Source of the DNA: Coxiellaceae bacterium UBA6002
Lineage (GTDB): Bacteria; Pseudomonadota; Gammaproteobacteria; UBA6002
Assembly (NCBI GenBank): GCA_002429595.1
Contig: DJAM01000041.1
Span: forward strand, 1-21,678
DNA: 21,678 bases
Direction: 5' to 3'
Notes under the pieces: model-generated
Database searches by the model: none
Told to the model about the DNA's origin: nothing
What the model saw: only the letters and a program-made list of their open reading frames with translations
Shown here: positions 16,006 to 21,678 of the stretch, piece after piece
Layout of the letters: every line of letters begins with the position of its first letter
Numbering within the stretch: the stretch's first letter is position 1
Position numbers and translations under genes: made by a program

Positions 16006-16646
16006 CACAAATTAGGAACAAACTCCTGAGCTGGAGTTTTTAACAAGGAATCATCCTCTTTTGCAGCACCTTGTTCAGGATTTTTGTAACACACCATATG
16101 CAGTATAATTGCACCAAATAAACATGCCATACAGATTAGAGCCGCTATAATGAGTGGAGACACACCTTTACACGCTAAATCTTGGTAGATCTTATCATCT
16201 TTAAATTCTTCAGAAAAATTCTGAAGGTAATCTGTCAAACTTTCTTGACTGCAATTACTTTGTAACAAATATGTCAAAAGACAAGTACCTTTGCTCCAAA
16301 CATTGTTTAGGCCTGGGGCAGCGTTGGCAATCTCTGTGCCATTTACTAACATAATTCTAGTCGCTTGATTACCGAAAAGTTTCCAATATTCTTTCCACAT
16401 ATAGTCGAAATCTCTAACAGTCTCATTAATAAGGATAGGATCCGTTAGAAAAGAAAATAAACATGTATTCCAGCTAAAAACCAAGGGATTGGTTAAAGTA
16501 AAACCTTCCGCTCCACCAATAACCAGGGCAAATATTGCTCCTTTTAAAAGTGACGACACCCAGTTAAAACCGAGCCCCGATTTATAAGAGTGGCGGTGTC
16601 GAAAAAACTCTGTAGAGCTGTGAACAATTTCTTTTTGTGCTTGCAT
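16005..16646 (-). CDS. Unrecognised two-TM membrane protein with a large Cys-containing loop
   Basis: I do not recognise this 213-residue protein. Two hydrophobic segments are clear: about 29-50 (WVSSLLKGAIFALVIGG) and about 162-187 (VSPLIIAALICMACLFGAI). Between them is a loop of about 110 residues with four Cys (C62, C122, C132, C159) and four N-x-S/T sequons (N74, N102, N131, N143). The N-terminus is basic (RHRHSYK) and the C-terminal tail is acidic and polar. By the positive-inside rule both ends face the cytoplasm and the loop lies across the membrane. The gene lies between two direct copies of the mccA 3' end and shares no similarity with mccA that I can see. A promoter and a CTTAAT direct repeat lie upstream. 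It could be an inner-membrane protein or an effector that enters host membranes. Confidence 0.65.
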   Translation of the reverse strand: MQAQKEIVHSSTEFFRHRHSYKSGLGFNWVSSLLKGAIFALVIGGAEGFTLTNPLVFSWNTCLFSFLTDPILINETVRDFDYMWKEYWKLFGNQATRIMLVNGTEIANAAPGLNNVWSKGTCLLTYLLQSNCSQESLTDYLQNFSEEFKDDKIYQDLACKGVSPLIIAALICMACLFGAIILHMVCYKNPEQGAAKEDDSLLKTPAQEFVPNL

Positions 16647-16674
16647 AAATCACCACAGTTTTGAATTGATTAAA

Positions 16675-16702
16675 ACAATACCATATTCAACTATTTTTTC
16701 AA
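16675..16702 (-). promoter_or_regulatory. Candidate promoter of the two-TM protein gene
   Basis: On the minus strand TTGAAA (16697-16702, five of six consensus bases) is followed after 16 bases by TATTGT (16675-16680, four of six). The ATG lies 28 bases further on. The spacing and position are reasonable for a sigma-70 promoter, but the DNA is AT-rich and chance matches are common. Confidence 0.4.
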
Positions 16703-16741
16703 TATTATAAATTTATGTGATTTTTTACAGATAAATAATTA

Positions 16742-16754
16742 ATTAAGCATTAAG
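16742..16754 (-). promoter_or_regulatory. CTTAAT direct repeat upstream of the two-TM protein gene
   Basis: On the minus strand CTTAAT occurs twice, separated by one base, 40 bases upstream of the candidate -35 box. TTAA-based direct repeats are bound by PmrA-type response regulators that control Dot/Icm effectors in Legionella and Coxiella. Here the period is 7 bases rather than about one helical turn, so the assignment is tentative. Confidence 0.3.
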
Positions 16755-16820
16755 GGAATGTCAAAACAATTTTAAGAAATTAAATTAAAGCGGCGAGATT
16801 TACCGGAATGACTGTATGTT

Positions 16821-18785
16821 TTATTCAAATTCCAATAACTCCGCGCCTTCCTTTACCAAGTCCCCAATTTTGTAATGAGTTTGCTTGATTCGGCCGTCCC
16901 GTGGGGCAAATAAAGTATGTTCCATCTTCATCGCTTCAATGACGATAAGTTTGTCACCTTTAGTGACATCCTGACCAGTTTTGACAAGTTGCGCGACTAA
17001 AGTGCCTGGCATGGGAGCGATCAGTAATTCGTCAACTTCATGAAGTGACTGAGAACTTGTTGAGCTGACAAGATCTAATGCATAGTTTTCGTTATTGTAA
17101 ATAACTTCTATCTTATTTTTGTCTTGAAAAATTTTAGCTTGGTGCTGCTGATTAGAAATTAACAATCCTAATTCTATTATAGGTAAGTTAGTATTTTGGT
17201 ATTCTAATAATTGACAGTGATAAGTTTGATTGTCAAATTTGATCTGAAATTTTTCTTGCAGTCTTTTAACTTCAATCAAACTATTGTGTTGTGTCAAACT
17301 AAAATTGACTACCGATCCTTTTAATAACCGCCAGCCGTCATGTTTGTTCCAGGGATCATTTTCCCTCGATGATTCACCTTCTTGTTTTATGCTTAGATAA
17401 ATACTAACCAAACAGAAAATCTCTGTCGGAATATCTTGTTTTGATTTGTTAAATGTTTGGTTTAAGAATAGAGTATTGAACTGCGCATTCTTAAAGACAG
17501 CATTGCTAATAATCTCTTTAAGCAGAGCTAAGTTTGTTTTAACTCCAAAAATTTCCACATTATTAAGTTCGATGTTAAGTTTGTTGATCGCTTGTTCACG
17601 CGATTTTGCCCACACGATAATTTTAGCGATGAGGGAATCATAATAAATATTGATTTCATCATTGGTTTGATAACCACAATCTACTCTAACATCATGAAAA
17701 TTTTGAGGCACATTAAGTAAAGCTAATTTGCCGGCTGAAGGTAAAAAATCGCGATCTGGGTCTTCAGCATTAAGTCGCACTTCAATTGCATGACCTTCGA
17801 AACTAGGAGCGTCTTGGAATAAATGTTCACCAGCTGCAATTCGAATTTGCCACTCAACTAAATCAAGATTCGTAATCATCTCGGTAACTGGATGTTCAAC
17901 CTGTAATCTGGTATTCATTTCCATGAAATAAAATTGATCATTCTCTAGTAAAAATTCGATGGTGCCGGCGTTAGTATAATTAATTACTTCGGCAATTTTG
18001 ATGGCGGTAGCCGTCATTTTATCTTGTAATTCGCGTGGGATATTTGGAGCAGGTGCCTCTTCAACGATTTTTTGATGTCGACGTTGAATGGAGCAATCGC
18101 GAGTTAACAAGTGTTGTACATTTCCAAAACTATCCGCAATGATTTGAACTTCGATATGGCGCGTGTTGGCCAAATATTTTTCTAATAAAATTTGCTCATC
18201 ATTAAAATACGCTTTTGCTTCGCGTTTTACGGCATAGAAAGCATGTTCTAATTCTTGCTCTTCTTGCACCAAACGTAGGCCTTTGCCACCACCGCCAGCC
18301 GCTGCTTTGAGCAGAATAGGATAACCAATCTTGGTCGCATGTTTACGAAAGGCAGTGAGTGACTGTGATTGATCATAAAAGCCAGGTAATATCGGAATAT
18401 CATGCTCGGCCATTTTTTCTTTTGCAACATTTTTGTTGGCCATTAAAGCAATAGCGTCGGCGCTTGGTCCAATAAATATCATTCCAGCTTGTTCGCAAGC
18501 GCTGGCAAATGCAGGATTCTCAGATAAGAAACCATAGCCGGGATGAATGGCATTAGCTTCACACGCTTTTGCAATCGCAATTATTTTAGCAGTATTTAAA
18601 TAGCTTTCACTGCTCGGTGCAGGGCCCAATAAATAAGCTTCATCTGCTAATTTGACATGCATGGCATTTTTATCCGCCTCAGAAAATACTGCAACGGTAC
18701 TAATTCCTAAGCGTTTTGCAGTCCGCATGATTCGGCAGGCAATTTCACCGCGATTGGCAATTAAAATTTTTCGAAATAAAGTCAT
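16821..18785 (-). CDS. mccA: 3-methylcrotonyl-CoA carboxylase biotin-containing alpha subunit
   Basis: This subunit carboxylates its own biotin with ATP and bicarbonate and passes the carboxyl group to MccB, which makes 3-methylglutaconyl-CoA in leucine and isovalerate breakdown. The biotin-carboxylase half begins FRKILIANRGEIACRI and shows HPGYGFLSEN, the ATP-grasp glycine loop AAAGGGGKGLR, and EMNTRLQVEHPVTE. The C-terminal biotinyl domain has APMPGTLVAQLV and EAMKMEH, with the biotinylated Lys at residue 620. The 654 residues are typical. The ribosome site AGGA lies a few bases before the ATG, and the gap to the upstream hydratase is 12 bases. It is the last gene of the operon seen here. 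Acetyl- or propionyl-CoA carboxylase is less likely given its neighbours mccB and the hydratase. Confidence 0.93.
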   Translation of the reverse strand: MTLFRKILIANRGEIACRIMRTAKRLGISTVAVFSEADKNAMHVKLADEAYLLGPAPSSESYLNTAKIIAIAKACEANAIHPGYGFLSENPAFASACEQAGMIFIGPSADAIALMANKNVAKEKMAEHDIPILPGFYDQSQSLTAFRKHATKIGYPILLKAAAGGGGKGLRLVQEEQELEHAFYAVKREAKAYFNDEQILLEKYLANTRHIEVQIIADSFGNVQHLLTRDCSIQRRHQKIVEEAPAPNIPRELQDKMTATAIKIAEVINYTNAGTIEFLLENDQFYFMEMNTRLQVEHPVTEMITNLDLVEWQIRIAAGEHLFQDAPSFEGHAIEVRLNAEDPDRDFLPSAGKLALLNVPQNFHDVRVDCGYQTNDEINIYYDSLIAKIIVWAKSREQAINKLNIELNNVEIFGVKTNLALLKEIISNAVFKNAQFNTLFLNQTFNKSKQDIPTEIFCLVSIYLSIKQEGESSRENDPWNKHDGWRLLKGSVVNFSLTQHNSLIEVKRLQEKFQIKFDNQTYHCQLLEYQNTNLPIIELGLLISNQQHQAKIFQDKNKIEVIYNNENYALDLVSSTSSQSLHEVDELLIAPMPGTLVAQLVKTGQDVTKGDKLIVIEAMKMEHTLFAPRDGRIKQTHYKIGDLVKEGAELLEFE

Positions 18786-18797
18786 AAAAATCCTATT

Positions 18798-19580
18798 CTA
18801 CAAGGTCCATTGTGCTTTGCGTTTTTCAAAAAAAGCACTCAGTCCTTCTTGAGCTTCATCGGAAATGCGCACATCAGCGATGAGTTCTGCCGATTCAATT
18901 AGCGCTTGATCATTATTCGGCTGAATACGAACTAGCCAATTTTTGATTATGCTAAGTGCTTTAGGTCCGTTAGCGAGCAGGTGAGCGCAATGTTGTTCTG
19001 CTACTTCTGACAACTTACCTTGAGGCACAATTTCATGGATTAAACCGATTCGTTGGGCAACTGATACATCAAATTTTTTAGCGGTTAGAAACAAATATTG
19101 AGTATTCCGTAAGCCAATGGCGCGAATCACATAGGGTGCAATGGTGGCAGGGACTAAGCCCAACTTTGCTTCTGAAAAACAAAAATTGGCATCTTCTTCT
19201 GCAATGACAATGTCGCAACAGGCTAAGAGTCCAACCCCGCCGCCAAAAGCACTACCTTGAACGAGTGCAATGGTTGGCTTTTTTAATGAAGCTAATGTTT
19301 TTAGGAGATTCATTAAGGTCATAGCATCTTTGACATTATCATCGTGTGAGTAATGAATCATTTTCTTCATCCACTCAAGATCAGCTCCTGCAGAGAAATT
19401 TTTGCCATTTGCTTGGATGATGACAACCCGAACTGCTGAATCATGATTTATTGTATCTAAGATGACTTGTAAAGAATTGATAACGTCTTCATTAAAAGCA
19501 TTATGTCGATCTGGACGATTTAAAGTCAGGGTCACAATACCGTTGTCGTCTTGCTTAATAAGTACACAATCTGAATTCAT
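18798..19580 (-). CDS. liuC: Enoyl-CoA hydratase family, probable 3-methylglutaconyl-CoA hydratase
   Basis: The protein would hydrate 3-methylglutaconyl-CoA to HMG-CoA, the step after the carboxylase in leucine breakdown. It is a crotonase-fold enzyme of 260 residues. The oxyanion-hole segments are FSAGADLEWMKKM and GSAFGGGVGLLACCDI, and the acid/base region FCFSEAKLGLVPATIAPYV follows. The xxADLxWMKxM form and the operon position between mccB and mccA favour LiuC over a general FadB-type hydratase. AGGA lies 7 bases before the ATG and overlaps the mccB end, so translation is coupled. Specificity is inferred from the context. Confidence 0.88.
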   Translation of the reverse strand: MNSDCVLIKQDDNGIVTLTLNRPDRHNAFNEDVINSLQVILDTINHDSAVRVVIIQANGKNFSAGADLEWMKKMIHYSHDDNVKDAMTLMNLLKTLASLKKPTIALVQGSAFGGGVGLLACCDIVIAEEDANFCFSEAKLGLVPATIAPYVIRAIGLRNTQYLFLTAKKFDVSVAQRIGLIHEIVPQGKLSEVAEQHCAHLLANGPKALSIIKNWLVRIQPNNDQALIESAELIADVRISDEAQEGLSAFFEKRKAQWTL

Positions 19581-19588
19581 TTTTTTTC

Positions 19589-21196
19589 CTACATTCTAAA
19601 TACGCCATATTGTGTGTTTTCTATAGGAGCATTTAATGATGCAGAAATACACAATCCAAGTACGCGTCTGGTATCTTTAGGGTCAATAATGCCATCATCC
19701 CATAATCTAGCACTAGCATAATAAGGATTACCTTGCGATTCGTATTGCTTCCTAATGCTATTCAAAACCTTTTCTTTTTCTTCTTCGCTCCACGCAATAT
19801 TTTGTCGCGCTTTTTTTTCTTCAGTGACTCGAACTAATACCTGTGCTGCCTGCTCACCGCCCATGACTGAAATTCGAGCATTCGGCCACATAAATAAAAA
19901 ACGTGGCTCATAAGCGCGACCACACATAGCGTAATTACCCGCTCCGAAACTGCCGCCAATAATAATGGTAAATTTCGGTACTGAAGCGCAAGCAACAGCG
20001 GTCACCATTTTCGCACCGTGCTTGGCAATGCCTTCTGCTTCGTATTTTTTGCCGACCATAAAGCCCGTGATATTTTGTAGAAAAACCAGCGGGATTTTAC
20101 GTTGATTACACAGTTCGATGAAGTTGGTGCCTTTAAGTGCTGACTCCCCGAATAAAATACCGTTATTAGCAACAATTCCGACCGGATAACCATAAATATG
20201 CGCGAAGCCGCATACTAATGTTTTGCCGTATAATGCCTTGTACTCGTCAAACTCTGAACCATCTACAATTCTGGCAATCACTTCTTTAACATCGTAAGGT
20301 TTTCTAAGATCAGCGTTGACGACACCATATAATTCATCTGCGGGGTAAAGAGGCTCTTGTACAGCTTTAGTGACGAGCGAAATCTTTTTTTCTCGATTTA
20401 AATTTGCTACTAGTTGTCTACCAATGGTCAACGCGTGGCTATCGTTTGTTGCATAATAATCGGCAACGCCTGAAATACGACAGTGAACATCTGCGCCCCC
20501 TAAATCTTCTGCGCTAACCACCTCACCGGTAGCCGCTTTAACTAAGGGTGGCCCAGCTAGAAAAATGGTTGCTTGGTTTTTGACCATGACCGATTCATCC
20601 GCCATGGCTGGCACGTACGCACCACCGGCAGTGCACGATCCCATTACGATTGCAATTTGAGGAATATTGTGCGCTGACATGTTTGCTTGATTATAAAAAA
20701 TGCGACCGAAGTGTTCTTTATCAGGAAACACTTCATCTTGCTTTGGAAGGAAAGCGCCACCTGAATCTACCAGATAAACACAAGGTAAATGATTTTTAAG
20801 TGCGATATCTTGAGCCCGCAAATGTTTTTTAACAGTGATCGGATAATAAGTACCACCTTTGACAGTCGCATCGTTAGCAATGATCAAACACTCTTGCCCT
20901 GATATTTGCGCAATTCCAGTGATCAATCCTGCCGCTGGAATAACATCATCATAAAGTTCATATCCGGCAAGCTGAGAGAATTCTAAAAAAGGAGAACCCG
21001 GATCGATGAGTTGATTAATTCTTTCGCGCGGTAACAATTTACCATGTTCTAAATGTCGTTGCCGTGCTTGCTCACCGCCGCCTTGTTCGATTATTTCGGT
21101 CACATTTTTAAGATCTGCGACTATTTTTGACATAGTCTCATAATTATCGTTATAAATCTCACTTGAGCAATCAATGCTAGAGGAAAGGGTAGGCAT
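19589..21196 (-). CDS. mccB: 3-methylcrotonyl-CoA carboxylase carboxyltransferase beta subunit
   Basis: MccB moves carboxyl from the biotin of MccA to 3-methylcrotonyl-CoA. The 535-residue protein has the carboxyltransferase signature throughout: GGGEQARQRHLEHGKLLPRER, split between about residues 38 and 59, then DSGGAFLPKQDEVFPD, GSCTAGGAYVPAMADE and FLAGPPLVKAATGE in the first half. LQNITGFMVGKKYEAEGIAKHGAKM (about residues 373-397, given in part) and GGSFGAGNYAMCGRAYEPRF lie in the second half. The N-terminal extension MPTLSSSIDCSSEIYNDNYE is like other MccB proteins, which supports the chosen ATG. It follows the thiolase gene by 12 bases and precedes liuC by 8. Confidence 0.95.
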   Translation of the reverse strand: MPTLSSSIDCSSEIYNDNYETMSKIVADLKNVTEIIEQGGGEQARQRHLEHGKLLPRERINQLIDPGSPFLEFSQLAGYELYDDVIPAAGLITGIAQISGQECLIIANDATVKGGTYYPITVKKHLRAQDIALKNHLPCVYLVDSGGAFLPKQDEVFPDKEHFGRIFYNQANMSAHNIPQIAIVMGSCTAGGAYVPAMADESVMVKNQATIFLAGPPLVKAATGEVVSAEDLGGADVHCRISGVADYYATNDSHALTIGRQLVANLNREKKISLVTKAVQEPLYPADELYGVVNADLRKPYDVKEVIARIVDGSEFDEYKALYGKTLVCGFAHIYGYPVGIVANNGILFGESALKGTNFIELCNQRKIPLVFLQNITGFMVGKKYEAEGIAKHGAKMVTAVACASVPKFTIIIGGSFGAGNYAMCGRAYEPRFLFMWPNARISVMGGEQAAQVLVRVTEEKKARQNIAWSEEEKEKVLNSIRKQYESQGNPYYASARLWDDGIIDPKDTRRVLGLCISASLNAPIENTQYGVFRM

Positions 21197-21208
21197 AACA
21201 AATTCCGT

Positions 21209-21678
21209 CTATAAAAGTTCCATTGCAAGAGCGGTAGCTTCGCCGCCTCCAATACATAATGCGGCAACGCCACGCTTTGCCCCTGTTTTCATCATAGCAT
21301 GAAGTAAAGTTACTACAATGCGCGTACCTGACGCTCCAATAGGGTGGCCTAAAACGCAGCCGCCGCCATGGATGTTAACTCGCTCAGCTGGTAGCTTTAA
21401 TTCTTTGGTGGCAGCCATGGTGACTACGGCAAAGGCTTCATTAATTTCCCAAAGGTCAACATCAGCTACTTGCCAGTTTAATTTTTTTAGAAGACGTTGG
21501 ATTGCAAAGATGGGTGCTGTTGGAAATTGGCTGGGTTCCCCAGAATAGGTTGCATGTCCCAGAATTTTTGCTAAGGGTTTAACTCCTAACTTTTGCGCTT
21601 GTGCCAAATGCATTAAAGTGATGGCCGCTGCGCCGTCTGAAATTGAGCTGGAATTAGCGGCGGTAATTGTTCCATCTT
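21209..21678 (-). CDS. Acetyl-CoA acetyltransferase (thiolase), C-terminal part
   Basis: The gene is cut by the window end; only about the last 156 codons are present. The frame runs on upstream of the internal Met at 21613 with DGTITAANSSSISDGAAA, a typical thiolase segment, so that Met is not the start. Other family motifs are WEINEAFAV, GGGCVLGHPIGASGTR (catalytic His) and ALCIGGGEATA (catalytic Cys). Thiolase splits or forms acetoacetyl-CoA, the final product of leucine breakdown after HMG-CoA cleavage. It lies 12 bases before mccB and is read in the same direction. The exact substrate range cannot be told from this part. Confidence 0.93.
   Translation of the reverse strand, partial: DGTITAANSSSISDGAAAITLMHLAQAQKLGVKPLAKILGHATYSGEPSQFPTAPIFAIQRLLKKLNWQVADVDLWEINEAFAVVTMAATKELKLPAERVNIHGGGCVLGHPIGASGTRIVVTLLHAMMKTGAKRGVAALCIGGGEATALAMELL

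Noticed and set aside
15833..16021. 62-codon minus-strand frame
   Set aside because: It is the frameshifted remnant of mccA, reported as a pseudogene, and not a gene of its own.
21209..21613. Thiolase read as a complete short 134-residue protein
   Set aside because: The frame continues upstream of the internal Met with conserved thiolase sequence to the window end, so it is a truncated larger gene.

Overview
The window looks like a chromosomal segment of a gammaproteobacterium, most likely from the Legionellales (Legionella/Coxiella/Berkiella-like). Three things point there. The housekeeping block fimV-truA-trpF-accD-folC-SPOR-cvpA-purF is gammaproteobacterial and matches the order I recall for that group. 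The base composition is AT-rich. The core genes are interrupted by unrecognised proteins with eukaryote-like features (LRR plus F-box-like motif, coiled coils, an NLS-like cluster), as expected of a host-associated bacterium with secreted effectors. No secretion system is visible here, so the effector idea is inference.

Layout. Positions 1-1.4 kb hold two unrecognised genes, one with degenerate LRR-like repeats and coiled coils. Positions 1.46-10.1 kb are a compact plus-strand run: a short FimV, TruA, TrpF, a second-type MurG-like glycosyltransferase, AccD, FolC, a DedD-like SPOR protein, CvpA and PurF. Several genes overlap by 4-8 bases. Two palindromic REP-like repeats lie in this run, one between folC and the SPOR gene and one after purF. 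The MurG-like gene sits where trpB and trpA commonly follow trpF in relatives.

Positions 10.3-16.7 kb are an accessory region: an LRR/F-box-like protein (minus), a coiled-coil protein (minus), the tRNA hydroxylase MiaE (plus), two unrecognised plus-strand proteins, a broken copy of the 3' end of mccA, and a two-TM protein (minus).

Positions 16.8-21.7 kb are a minus-strand leucine/isovalerate catabolism operon, read from the right: thiolase (cut by the window end), mccB, methylglutaconyl-CoA hydratase, mccA. The membrane-protein gene is bracketed by two direct copies of the mccA 3' end 992 bp apart: the intact gene and a decayed copy that has lost the biotin-attachment codons. This is the clearest unexplained structure in the window.
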